Assembly (NCBI GenBank): GCA_022072085.1
Contig: JAJVII010000007.1
Coordinates: 1 to 41,723 of the forward strand
DNA: 41,723 nt
Direction of reading: 5' to 3'
From: Phycisphaerae bacterium
GTDB taxonomy: Bacteria > Planctomycetota > Phycisphaerae > JAJVII01
The notes under the pieces were generated by a model. That model saw only the letters and a program-made list of their open reading frames with translations, had not been told where the DNA came from and did no database searches. This document shows positions 18,829 through 27,770 of the stretch, piece by piece. Numbering within the stretch: the first letter of the stretch is position 1; the number at the start of each line of letters is the position of its first letter. The translations under genes and the position numbers were made by a program.

Positions 18829-19731
18829 ATGCCCCCGATCCTGAGTCGATATCTGCGACCCGAGGTCATCAGCCAGCTCGAGCGGATCGAGTTCCGCCCG
18901 CGAGGGCTGGTCGAGGGCAACCTGGCCGGCGGGCACAAGTCCCCGTTCCACGGCTTCGCCGTCGAGTTCGCCGGCCACCGCGGCTACGTCCCCGGCGACG
19001 ACATTCGCCACATCGATTGGAAGGTCTACTACAAGTCCGGGCGCTACGTCCTCAAGCAGTATGAGGAAGAGACCAACCTCGTTGCTCACCTGCTGCTGGA
19101 CGCCAGCGAGTCGATGGAGTACGGCTCGCGCGGGACGAGCAAACTGGAATGCGGCAAGCAACTCGCCTCGGCGCTGGCATACCTCATCCTCAACCAGCGC
19201 GACAAGGTCGGGGCCGCTATCTTCGACTCCGAACTGCGGGTCACCCTGCCGACCTCCAACAGCATCGCTCAGGTCCATCACATGATGACCGCATACGAGG
19301 GCCGCGGCCCGACGGGCGAAAGCCAGGTTGGCCGGGCCGTCTCGCAGTACGCCGCCAAGGCCGGCCGCCGCGGCATCGTCGTCGTCCTCTCCGACTTTTT
19401 CACCGACCTTGAGCGGCTGTTCGACGGCGTCCGCCGACTCAAGTTCGACAAACACGAGGTGGTTCTGCTTCAGATCGTCGACGACGACGAGCTGACCTTC
19501 CCGCTGCGCGGCATGACTCGGTTCGTCGGCCTGGAGAACCTGGGCGAGCGGATCATCGAACCCCAGCGCCTCCGCGACAGCTACCTGCGAAAGTTCAACG
19601 CCTTCCTGGACGCCCTCACTGCTGGCGCCGAGTTGTGCCGGGCCGACTATTTCCGCGTCAACACGTCGCTGAGCCTGACGGCCAACCTGGTGGGCTACCT
19701 GAACAGCCGCCCGACGGGGAGGCGAACCTGA
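18829..19731 (+). CDS. DUF58 protein with VWA-like fold
   Basis: A 300-residue DUF58 protein, the standard partner of MoxR. The family signature GHRGYVPGDDIRHIDWKVYY lies near 49-68. A VWA-like region follows with the metal-ion-dependent adhesion motif D91-A-S-E-S95 and later IVVVLSDFFTD. No transmembrane segment is evident, so it is likely cytoplasmic. It follows moxR by 57 bases and ends 2 bases before the next gene. In known MoxR/BAT-type clusters this protein is thought to bridge the ATPase and the membrane VWA proteins. That role is inferred from context. Confidence 0.9.
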   Translation: MPPILSRYLRPEVISQLERIEFRPRGLVEGNLAGGHKSPFHGFAVEFAGHRGYVPGDDIRHIDWKVYYKSGRYVLKQYEEETNLVAHLLLDASESMEYGSRGTSKLECGKQLASALAYLILNQRDKVGAAIFDSELRVTLPTSNSIAQVHHMMTAYEGRGPTGESQVGRAVSQYAAKAGRRGIVVVLSDFFTDLERLFDGVRRLKFDKHEVVLLQIVDDDELTFPLRGMTRFVGLENLGERIIEPQRLRDSYLRKFNAFLDALTAGAELCRADYFRVNTSLSLTANLVGYLNSRPTGRRT

Positions 19732-19733
19732 GC

Positions 19734-21923
19734 ATGGGCTTCCTTCACCCCATCCTGTTGGCCGGCCTGGCGTTGGGCGCTCTGCCGATCATCATCCACC
19801 TGCTGACTCGCAGGCGGCACAAGGTCGTCCGCTGGGGGGCAATGAAATACCTGCTGGAAGCGATCGAGGAGACCTCCAAGCGCGTTCAGATCGAGGACCT
19901 GATCCTGCTGGCGATGCGCGTGCTGATCATCTGCCTCCTGGCCCTGGCGGTTGCCAGGCCGAAGTTCAACCGCCAAGCCGCCGGTCCGGGCCCCAGGCTC
20001 GCGGTTCTGCTGGTTGACAACAGCCCGAGCATGCAGGCCGACCGCGGCGGCTCGACGCGCTGGGACCAGGCCCGCGCCTGGGCCCGGAGCCTGCTCAACA
20101 GCCTGCCGGCAGGCAGCCGCGTTGCTGTCCTGCCCCTGTGCAATCCCACCGACCCCGCGGCGTTGCGAGATCCGACGGCCCAGGTACTCCTGGCAGCCGA
20201 CGTGGTCGACGAACTGCCGGCTTCGGCGTTGTCGGCTGACCCCGTCTCCGCGATCAGGGCGGCCTCGGAGATCGTCGGCGGCTCGGACCTGCCTAACCGT
20301 TCGGTCTATGTCCTCAGCGACTTTCAGGCCACCGACTGGCGCGACTCGGGCAACCGCCTGGCCGACGCCGTCCGGGCCCTGCTGGCCCAGCAGAACACGA
20401 CGCTGACTGCCGTCGCCTGCGGCGAGCAGGACCGGACCCCCAGCAACGTCGCGGTGACGAGGCTGGACCGCACCTGGCGGGTCATCAAGGTCGGCCGCGA
20501 TATCCAGCTCAACGGCGAGTTGCAGCGTTTCGCCGCCGCCGACGGGGACATGGATGTGGCCACCACGATCCAGATCGACCGCCAGAAGGCCGACGCCCGC
20601 TCGGCCGGCGTGCAGGCCTCCGAGCCGCGGCGACTGGACTACTACGCCCGCTTCGACGCCCCCGGCGATCACGAGGTGACGCTCCAGTCCGCGTCGGACA
20701 TTTCGCCGGCCGACAACGTCCGCTACCTGGCCGTCGAGGCCCGCGAAGAGGTCCGCGTCCTGATCGTCGATGGCGACCGGCACCTGGACGCCCCGGTCCA
20801 GAGCGAAAGCTTTTATCTGCGCTACGCCCTGGCGTTCGGCCAGAGCGACGCCGTGCCCATCAGCGTGGACATCATCGACGGCGAGGATATCCGAAACGCC
20901 CGGCTGGATCGCTACGACGTGGTCATGCTCGCCAACGTCAGCCAGGTTCCGCCGGCCGCGGCGGGCGAGTTGGTGCAGTGGGTCCGCGCGGGCCACGCAG
21001 CCGTCATCTTCCTGGGCGATCTGGTTGACACGCAGAGCTACAACAGCGGCTTTCTGGCCGACGCCAAGGGAGGCTTCCTTCGGGCGCATCTGGGCGCTCC
21101 GATCGACGCCCCGCGCGACCGGCAGACCGGCGCCGTCGGGCTCTTCAACCTCGCCGTCGCGTCGTTCGCCGGGCCGATCATGACCTTCTTCTCCGGCGAC
21201 GACCTGGCCGACCTGGACAAGGCCGGCTTCTCCCGGGCCCTGGAGATCGACCTGGCCGGCAACACCGCAGCCGACAACGTCCGCGTCGACGCCGCCCTGT
21301 CCAACGGCGTTCCCCTGCTGGTGACCCGCGAATTGGGCGAGGGCCGCTTCGCCCTGCTCAATACGACCGCCGACGTCGCCTGGGGCAACCTGGCGATCAA
21401 CCCCGGTTTCACACCGATGATGCAGCGGCTGCTGGTCTGGCTGCTGGCGCCGACGGCGACCAGCACCAACCTGACGCCGAGCCAGACGTGGGAACTTTCG
21501 CTGCCGCTGGAGACGATGGACACGCCGGTGACGCTGAAACGCCCGGACGGCCGAACCGTCGTGCTCGAACCGGTTGTTGATGCCGCCCGCCAGCGGGCCG
21601 TCCGCACTTACTCCGATACGACACTGGCCGGCTTCTACCGCGTCACCTGGGATGTCGGCGACCAGCAGCAGAGCCGGCTCTTCTCCGTGAACGTCTCCTC
21701 AAGGGAGGGTGACCTGGCCGCCATCGACGCGGGCTATCTCCGCGAGCTGGCCGGCCCGGCGTCGCCGGACATCGTTTGGGAGACGCTCCAGACGCCGGCT
21801 GATCGCCTGGTCGGCGCCAGGGCCGGCGGACGCGAACTCTGGCTGTGGGTCCTCGGCGCGGCGCTGGGGCTGTTAGTGGCGGAGCAGTACCTCGGCCGGC
21901 GATTCAGCGGAGGGACGCGATGA
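19734..21923 (+). CDS. BatA-like membrane protein with VWA domain
   Basis: A 729-residue membrane protein. The N-terminal segment MGFLHPILLAGLALGALPII with TM1 (about 5-24) and TM2 (about 55-75) is of the BatA/aerotolerance-regulator N-terminal type. A VWA domain follows with the MIDAS motif D95-N-S-P-S99 (VLLVDNSPSMQA). A long region to about 690 includes a GATase-like segment (VVMLANVSQVPPAAAGEL) and beta-rich parts. A single TM near 701-718 precedes a basic tail. The ATG at 19734 has GGGGAGG upstream and lies 2 bases after the DUF58 stop. Its end overlaps the next start by ATGA. Likely topology: VWA and later domains lie between TM2 and the last TM, on the extracytoplasmic side. Confidence 0.82.
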   Translation: MGFLHPILLAGLALGALPIIIHLLTRRRHKVVRWGAMKYLLEAIEETSKRVQIEDLILLAMRVLIICLLALAVARPKFNRQAAGPGPRLAVLLVDNSPSMQADRGGSTRWDQARAWARSLLNSLPAGSRVAVLPLCNPTDPAALRDPTAQVLLAADVVDELPASALSADPVSAIRAASEIVGGSDLPNRSVYVLSDFQATDWRDSGNRLADAVRALLAQQNTTLTAVACGEQDRTPSNVAVTRLDRTWRVIKVGRDIQLNGELQRFAAADGDMDVATTIQIDRQKADARSAGVQASEPRRLDYYARFDAPGDHEVTLQSASDISPADNVRYLAVEAREEVRVLIVDGDRHLDAPVQSESFYLRYALAFGQSDAVPISVDIIDGEDIRNARLDRYDVVMLANVSQVPPAAAGELVQWVRAGHAAVIFLGDLVDTQSYNSGFLADAKGGFLRAHLGAPIDAPRDRQTGAVGLFNLAVASFAGPIMTFFSGDDLADLDKAGFSRALEIDLAGNTAADNVRVDAALSNGVPLLVTRELGEGRFALLNTTADVAWGNLAINPGFTPMMQRLLVWLLAPTATSTNLTPSQTWELSLPLETMDTPVTLKRPDGRTVVLEPVVDAARQRAVRTYSDTTLAGFYRVTWDVGDQQQSRLFSVNVSSREGDLAAIDAGYLRELAGPASPDIVWETLQTPADRLVGARAGGRELWLWVLGAALGLLVAEQYLGRRFSGGTR

Positions 21924-24343
21924 GCGCTCTGCTGAAGAGGATGATCGACCTCCGCGGCGCCGGCGGCGACGTGGTCGACGCCCACCTGGTCTGGGGGACG
22001 CCGTGGCCGCTGTGGGCGGTGTTGGCTGCTCTTGCGGCCATCGCCGTTTCGACATGGTGGGCCTACCGCCCCGCCATGTCGGGGGCGCTAGAGCCTCCGC
22101 GGCCAGGCGCACCGGCGGGCCGAGGCCTGCCGCGCTCGCGGCGGATCGCGATGGCCGTGCTTCGGGCATTCGCCCTGCTGATGTTGTTGGGAATTCTGCT
22201 TCAGCCGATGACTGCCTACAACCGCACGCTGGGCATCAAGCCGCGGCTGATCGTGCTGCTGGACGACAGCCAGTCGATGACGATCCGGGACCGGCGCACG
22301 ACCGAGCAGGAGATGCTCGGGGCGGCGCGGGCCCAAGGGCGGTTGAACTACGGCAGCGGCTCGACGAGCGTGAACCAGGCCGAGATCGACGAGAGCCGCG
22401 GCCGCCTGCTCGCGGGCCTGTTCGCCAACACGCAACTCAACCTGCACGGCAAACTGTCCGAGCAACTCGACGTCCGCTACTACCGCTTCAGCGACAAGGC
22501 CTCGGACCTCGGTGACGCGGACGGCGCCAAGGCCGCCGCCGGGCTGGCCTTTGACGGCGAATCGACCGACCTGGACAAGGCCGTCCGCACGGCGTTGGCC
22601 GACCTTCGCCGTCGCTCGGCTGCCGGCGTGGTCCTGTTCACCGACGGGCGCACCAACCGCCGCGGCGATCCGCTCAAGGCCGCCGCCGACGCCCGCGCCG
22701 AGGGGTTGGCCCTCTACACCGTTGGCATCGGCCTCCCGGTGGCACGCGATCTCCAGATGGTCGAGTTCCTTTCTGCCAAGGACACCGTCCGCGCCGACAA
22801 ATCCGTGCCGGTCACGGCCCGCATCCGCCAGCACGGATACGCCGGCCAATCCGTGATGGTCGAACTGACCTGCGGCGACCAGGTGCTCGATCGCAAGTCC
22901 GTCACCCTGACGGCGGCCGACGAGCAGGACGTCCAGCTCGCGTTCACGCCCAAGACGCCCGGCGAGGCTGTCTATCGGGTGTCGGTCGAGCAACGGCCGG
23001 ACGAGCTGATCCCCGGCAACAACTCCAAAGAAAAGAAGATCCGCGTCATCAAGGAGCCCGTCCGCGTGCTCATCGTCGAGCAGGCCCCGCGGTGGGATTT
23101 CCGGCTGCTCAAGGGCATTCTCCTCCGCGAACAGGGCACGGAGCTGCGATGCTACGTCCGCGAAGCCGACGGCACGCAGCTCGCCCGCGCCGGAATGGCC
23201 GAATATCTGCCGCGTTTCCCCAAGGACCGCACCGAGCTGTTCAAGTTCAACCTCATCATCCTGGGCGATGCTCCCTCGACGGCCTTCAGCAAGCAGCAGC
23301 TGGACCTGATCGAGCAGTTCGTCGCCGAGAACGGCGGGGGCCTCTGCTTCGCCGCCGGGACGCGCTACAACCCCTCGAGCTACAAGGGGACCGTGCTCGA
23401 GCCGCTGGTGCCGGTGCTGTTCGACGCCCAACCCGAGCCACAGGCGATCGCCGAGATTTTTGCGCCGCTCGTTCAGCCCTACCGCCTGGAGGTCACGACC
23501 GAGGGTCTGTCGCACGAGACCTGCCGGCTGGCCGATGACGACGCCGCCAACGCACGTATCTGGCAGCAACTCGGTAACCACTACTGGTACTTCAAGGCCA
23601 AGCAGCTTCGCCCCGGCGCCGTCGCGCTGGCTGTCCACGGCGATGCCATCGGCGGCGATCGCAGAAAGCTGCCGCTGATCGCCTGCCAGTACTACCGCCG
23701 CGGAGTCACCTTCTACGTCGGGCTGGACAGCACGTGGCGGTGGTGCGACCGTGTCGGCACACGCCACTTCGGACGGTTCTGGCTCCAGGTGATCGACTTC
23801 CTCGCGGGCGGCGGCAAGCGCGTTCAGATCGCCAGCGACCGCAAGAGCTATTCCGCCGGCCAGGATATCCACCTCTCGGCCCGCGTGTGGAACCGGCAGA
23901 ACGAGCCGATCAAGAGCGACAAGGTGACGGCCGTGCTGATCGGATCGGACGGCAGCCGCGAAGAGGTCGCTATGCCGGCCGTGCCCGACTCGCCGGGCGA
24001 GTTCGCCGCGACGCACCTGGCGTCGCACCTGGGCGAGTTCGCCGCAACGATCAAGGGCGAGGAGGAAGAAGCGAAAGCGACGTGGTCGGTCGAGGTGCCG
24101 CGGCTGGAGTTCGACAACCCGGCGATGGACGAGGAGGGGCTGCGGGCCATCGCCCAGGCGTCCGGCGGGAAGTTCTTCCGGCTGGCTGACGTGGATGGAC
24201 TGCCCGATGCGATCGCGGCCAGCCGGGCACAGCCGACCGTGCCCGGAGCCTCGCCGATCTGGGACGGCTGGACCATGCTCGTGGTCGTGGTCTTGCTCCT
24301 GGGGCTGGAATTGCTGATCCGCAAACGTTCGGACCTTGCGTGA
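21920..24343 (+). CDS. Second membrane VWA protein with GATase-like domain
   Basis: An 807-residue membrane protein translationally coupled to its upstream neighbour (ATGA). TM1 is at about 29-48 and TM2 at about 75-95. A VWA domain follows with D115-D-S-Q-S119 (LIVLLDDSQSMT) and the downstream AGVVLFTDGRTN. A central beta-rich part and a class I glutamine-amidotransferase-like region follow (FNLIILGDAPSTAFSKQQLD, then ENGGGLCFAAG), without an evident catalytic triad. A C-terminal TM (about 781-800) ends in basic residues. It repeats the overall plan of the preceding protein, and the two may pair. No enzymatic activity can be assigned. The Planctomycetota-type MoxR clusters I know usually carry two or three such proteins. 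Confidence 0.78.
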   Translation: MSALLKRMIDLRGAGGDVVDAHLVWGTPWPLWAVLAALAAIAVSTWWAYRPAMSGALEPPRPGAPAGRGLPRSRRIAMAVLRAFALLMLLGILLQPMTAYNRTLGIKPRLIVLLDDSQSMTIRDRRTTEQEMLGAARAQGRLNYGSGSTSVNQAEIDESRGRLLAGLFANTQLNLHGKLSEQLDVRYYRFSDKASDLGDADGAKAAAGLAFDGESTDLDKAVRTALADLRRRSAAGVVLFTDGRTNRRGDPLKAAADARAEGLALYTVGIGLPVARDLQMVEFLSAKDTVRADKSVPVTARIRQHGYAGQSVMVELTCGDQVLDRKSVTLTAADEQDVQLAFTPKTPGEAVYRVSVEQRPDELIPGNNSKEKKIRVIKEPVRVLIVEQAPRWDFRLLKGILLREQGTELRCYVREADGTQLARAGMAEYLPRFPKDRTELFKFNLIILGDAPSTAFSKQQLDLIEQFVAENGGGLCFAAGTRYNPSSYKGTVLEPLVPVLFDAQPEPQAIAEIFAPLVQPYRLEVTTEGLSHETCRLADDDAANARIWQQLGNHYWYFKAKQLRPGAVALAVHGDAIGGDRRKLPLIACQYYRRGVTFYVGLDSTWRWCDRVGTRHFGRFWLQVIDFLAGGGKRVQIASDRKSYSAGQDIHLSARVWNRQNEPIKSDKVTAVLIGSDGSREEVAMPAVPDSPGEFAATHLASHLGEFAATIKGEEEEAKATWSVEVPRLEFDNPAMDEEGLRAIAQASGGKFFRLADVDGLPDAIAASRAQPTVPGASPIWDGWTMLVVVVLLLGLELLIRKRSDLA

Positions 24344-24350
24344 GGCGGCG

Positions 24351-26123
24351 ATGAGCGAGCCGACTCGACAACCCGGTGCATCCGCCATCGAGCGACGCCT
24401 GCGAGCCCTGGAGCGCCGACGCCGCGCGTTGACCGTTGCTTGGGCGCTGGCCCTGTGGATCTGCATCCTCCTGCCCGTCGCCGCCGCCTACTGCCTGGTC
24501 GACTGGTATTCGCACATCCCGCTGGTCTTCCGCTGGCTCACGGTCGTCGGCCTGGTTTCGCTGGGCTGGTATGCGGCCCGCAGGTTCGTCGCTGGGGCCC
24601 TGCGGGTCCGCCGCGATGTAGACAGAACGGCACTGACCGTCGAGGGCCGTTTCCCGGTGTTGACCGACCACGTGATCTCCAGCGTGCAGCTCGACCGCCA
24701 CGGCGGAGACCCGGGCTACGGATCGGCCGAGCTTATCGCGGCCACCCAGCGGCAGGCCGATGAAATGGCCGCCCGCGTGGACTTCTCGCGGGCCGCCCCG
24801 CTCGGGCGATTCCTGCCGCTCATCGCGGCCGGGCTGCTGCTGCTGGCCGGCGCCGGCTGGGCGGCAGCGGCCTTTCCGCGGATCGTGGGCGTGTGGGCCG
24901 TGCGCTGCGTCTGGAAGGCCGACTATCCGCACAAGACCCGCATCGTCGCCTATCCCGCGGACCTGCTGGTCGCCCGTGGCGACGCCGCCGCTATCACCGT
25001 CCACGCCGCCGGGCTGCTGCCCGACTCCGGCCGCCTGCTGGTCCGTTCATCCAGTTCCGGCTGGGTTCCGCACCGCCTGTCGGCCGGGAACAGACGCGGC
25101 GAGTTCGTCGCCCGCATCGACAACGTCGTGGACAACCTCCAGTTCCAGATCGAACTGGGCGACGCACCGTCGGCGGACGGCCGAATCCGGGTCACCGATC
25201 GGCCGGCCATCGCCTCGATCGATGTTGACCTGTTCTATCCGCGATACACCGGTCGGCCGCCTGACTCCGTCCACACCGGCCACCTCCGCCAGGTCGTCGG
25301 CACGCAAGGGACGCTGACGATGACGGCCACCAAGCCGCTGACGTGGGCCCGGCTGGTCTACGCCGATGGCCGCCGGTTGCCGATGGAACCTGCCGCCGCG
25401 GGCGACGCGGCGCGGGCGCGATCCTGCCGGTTCACCATCGAGCGCACCGTCGGATACCACATCGAGATGCAGGACACCGAAGGCTTTGAGAACACTGAGC
25501 CCGTGCCCTACAAGATCACGGCCGAGCCCGACACGCTGCCGCGCATCACGCTGACGCGGCCCGGCGCCGAGGTCGAAGCCACGCCGGTCAGCGTTCTGAC
25601 GTTGCACTACCTGATTACCGACGACCAGGGGCTGCGGTCAGCCCGGTTGGCCTTTCGCCGCGCCGCCGACCGCAGCGAGTCGGCCGCGGGCTTGCCCCCG
25701 GCGTCACAGCCCGATGACGCGTGGCAGAGCTTCCCCCTGCCCCTGCCCGGCCTGACGCAAGAGCAACTGGCGACCGGGGGCGTGCTGCCGAGTCCCGGCC
25801 CGAGGCAGGTCGAGCAGACGCTCAAGTGGGACCTGACCGAGCTGGGCTTCCGCGTCGGCGACGTGATCGTCTACCGGCTGGAGGCGACCGATCATGAGCC
25901 CACCCGGCTGGCCGAGGGCGGCAAGCCAGGCCTGTCCCCCGAGTGCGAGATCCGCGTGGTCAGCGAGGAACGCATCCAGCAGAAGTTGCTGGAGCACTTG
26001 GATACGACGGCCCAGGAGATCGAGCGGCTCTACCAGTTGGAGACGCAGTCGCAGGAGAACATCCGCAGGCTTCGGGAGCAGATCAGGTCCGGCGGCGCGA
26101 CCACGCAGCCGGACCGGCCGTGA
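24351..26123 (+). CDS. Membrane protein with large extracytoplasmic region and C-terminal coiled coil (DUF4175-like)
   Basis: A 590-residue protein. TM helices lie at about 29-50, 60-77 and 154-175. A long beta-rich region follows (about 180-530), with Ig-like strands such as TRIVAYPADLLVARGDAAAITVHA and repeated YRLEATD/YHIEMQDTEG turns. The C-terminus (about 540-583) is a coiled coil. The layout resembles the N-terminal part of DUF4175-type proteins, but I do not recognise the family with certainty. The ATG at 24351 lies 7 bases after the previous stop, with GAGG overlapping that stop. Its C-terminal coiled coil may contact the coiled-coil protein encoded next. Function unknown. Confidence 0.6.
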   Translation: MSEPTRQPGASAIERRLRALERRRRALTVAWALALWICILLPVAAAYCLVDWYSHIPLVFRWLTVVGLVSLGWYAARRFVAGALRVRRDVDRTALTVEGRFPVLTDHVISSVQLDRHGGDPGYGSAELIAATQRQADEMAARVDFSRAAPLGRFLPLIAAGLLLLAGAGWAAAAFPRIVGVWAVRCVWKADYPHKTRIVAYPADLLVARGDAAAITVHAAGLLPDSGRLLVRSSSSGWVPHRLSAGNRRGEFVARIDNVVDNLQFQIELGDAPSADGRIRVTDRPAIASIDVDLFYPRYTGRPPDSVHTGHLRQVVGTQGTLTMTATKPLTWARLVYADGRRLPMEPAAAGDAARARSCRFTIERTVGYHIEMQDTEGFENTEPVPYKITAEPDTLPRITLTRPGAEVEATPVSVLTLHYLITDDQGLRSARLAFRRAADRSESAAGLPPASQPDDAWQSFPLPLPGLTQEQLATGGVLPSPGPRQVEQTLKWDLTELGFRVGDVIVYRLEATDHEPTRLAEGGKPGLSPECEIRVVSEERIQQKLLEHLDTTAQEIERLYQLETQSQENIRRLREQIRSGGATTQPDRP

Positions 26124-26203
26124 GGGCGGCTCAGCCGTTGCCCGCCGCGGGGCTTGCGCGCTGGTAAGATATGCGTGCCGTGCGACCTTGTGAGGAGGAT
26201 GCC

Positions 26204-27724
26204 ATGCGAAACGAGATCGTCGCCCTGCTGGCCGTGGCGATGCTGGCGTTGCTGCCGGTTGCTCGCGCCGACGATGACCCGCTGGATCTCGCCCGCGCCC
26301 GGCTGGCTCAGGAGGAGAGCAACCAGAAGCGGGCCCGCCAGCTCGCGGAGCGGGCGACTCGCGAGCTCGCCGCCCTGCTGGCCGAGGTGGAGGCCCATCG
26401 CATCCACGCCACGGGTCAGTTGCAGTCGGCGGCTCCGGCCCGGACTGCCCTGGTCAGCATCAGCGACGAGCAGCTTCCGCAGTTCCTCCAGGACCTCTAT
26501 CTGGCCCGGACGTCCGCAAGCACGTCGGCGGGAATGGACAAGTCCCTCAGCGTCGCTACAGATCGCCAGACCGAGCTGATCCGCCAGCTTCACCTGCTGA
26601 TGGTTCAGCTACAGAGGTCGGCGGCAACGGGCGCCAGCCTTCAGCGGGCCGAGAAGATTCTCCGCGATCAGATCGAGCTGAACGGCAAAGCCGCCGCCCT
26701 GCTCCGCGAGGGCTTCGGCAAGCAGATGGAAGACCTCGTCGAGTCCGTGCGGCACGACCTGGTGGACGCGTCGGCCAAGCAGGTCGCCATCAGCCGGGAG
26801 GTCAAGACCCTCGACGACGAGCTCGCCGTGAGCGAGACGGCCGGTCCGGAGAAGCAGCGCGGCGGCATCGCCCGGGCCCGGAAGATCATCACCGAGCGCA
26901 AGCTGGAGGCCGCTGCCCAGCAGGCGGCAGACCAGTTGGCTGAGAACAACGCCGGCGCCGCAGCCGCCGGCCAGCAGCTCGAAAGGGACTTCACCGAGCT
27001 GGTCGAGGTTCTGCGGGCCGCCACTGCGGGCGAAGAAGAGGTAGCCCCGTTCGACACATACGGCCCGACGCTGGCCGAACTGGCCGCCCGCGACAAGGAA
27101 CTCAAGGAACTGCTGGAGAAACTCAACAAGATGATCGCCGAAGCCAAGCTGCTCAAGAAGACGCCCGAGCGTGAGGAACTTCGCAACCTCCAGAACATGC
27201 AGGAAGAGTTGAACAACATGCTGGTTGAGATCAGCCGAAACATCCCCGAGACGACCGACGAGGAACTGGCTGAGAAGCTCAAGCAGATGATCCGGGACGC
27301 CCTGCTCGCGATGGCCAACGCGGGCGAGGCGATCAACGATGCTGACGCCGAGGAATTACTCGAGCAGCTCAAGGTCTCGCTAGGCAGCCTCAACCTGGCC
27401 GAGGCCGAACTAAGAGCGCTGCTCGCCAGCCTCGCAGCCCTGTCAGCCCAGCAGCAGCAGGCCAACGACCAGAGCAAGGAGACCCCGGCAGGCATCGCTC
27501 TGGGGCTGGGCATCCGGCTGGGGGGCAACCAGACCGGGGCGTCGGGGCCGGGCGCGGTGCTCAACTCGACGGTCAAGGCCCGCGACTTGACCGACCAGGA
27601 CTGGGGCCGCCTGCCGCCGGAATTGCGAGGCCAGCTCAACCAGGCCGTGCGCGGCAAGTGGCCACAGGAATACAAGGACCTGATCGAGCGCTACTACCAG
27701 AATCTCGCCAAGGGAGCGCAGTAG
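26204..27724 (+). CDS. Secreted coiled-coil protein, possible partner of the preceding membrane protein
   Basis: A 506-residue periplasmic protein with a signal peptide (1-22, cleavage after ARA). Nearly all of the rest is long alpha-helical coiled coil rich in Glu, Lys, Ala and Leu (about 25-420). A Gly-rich linker follows (GIALGLGIRLGGNQTGASG). A conserved-looking C-terminal motif (about 465-500) reads DWGRLPPELRGQLNQ and FP-like KWPQEYKDLIERYY. This ending is common in DUF4175-type and related proteins of MoxR clusters. It is preceded by AGGAGG, with the ATG at 26204; an in-frame ATG at 26171 lacks a signal peptide. Membership of a precise family is uncertain. It probably assembles with the membrane protein encoded before it. 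Confidence 0.6.
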   Translation: MRNEIVALLAVAMLALLPVARADDDPLDLARARLAQEESNQKRARQLAERATRELAALLAEVEAHRIHATGQLQSAAPARTALVSISDEQLPQFLQDLYLARTSASTSAGMDKSLSVATDRQTELIRQLHLLMVQLQRSAATGASLQRAEKILRDQIELNGKAAALLREGFGKQMEDLVESVRHDLVDASAKQVAISREVKTLDDELAVSETAGPEKQRGGIARARKIITERKLEAAAQQAADQLAENNAGAAAAGQQLERDFTELVEVLRAATAGEEEVAPFDTYGPTLAELAARDKELKELLEKLNKMIAEAKLLKKTPEREELRNLQNMQEELNNMLVEISRNIPETTDEELAEKLKQMIRDALLAMANAGEAINDADAEELLEQLKVSLGSLNLAEAELRALLASLAALSAQQQQANDQSKETPAGIALGLGIRLGGNQTGASGPGAVLNSTVKARDLTDQDWGRLPPELRGQLNQAVRGKWPQEYKDLIERYYQNLAKGAQ

Positions 27725-27729
27725 ATGCG

Positions 27730-27749
27730 CCGCAGGCATAGGCCTGCGG
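27730..27749 (+). repeat. Perfect stem-loop between coiled-coil and toroid genes
   Basis: CCGCAGGC and GCCTGCGG pair over 8 bp with the 4-base loop ATAG, starting 6 bases after the stop codon. No T-run follows. The hairpin fills most of the 46-base gap before the next gene and ends 8 bases before its ribosome-binding region (GGGAGA). It may set the ratio of upstream to downstream products. Confidence 0.5.
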
Positions 27750-27770
27750 AACGATACCGGGAGACGACCG

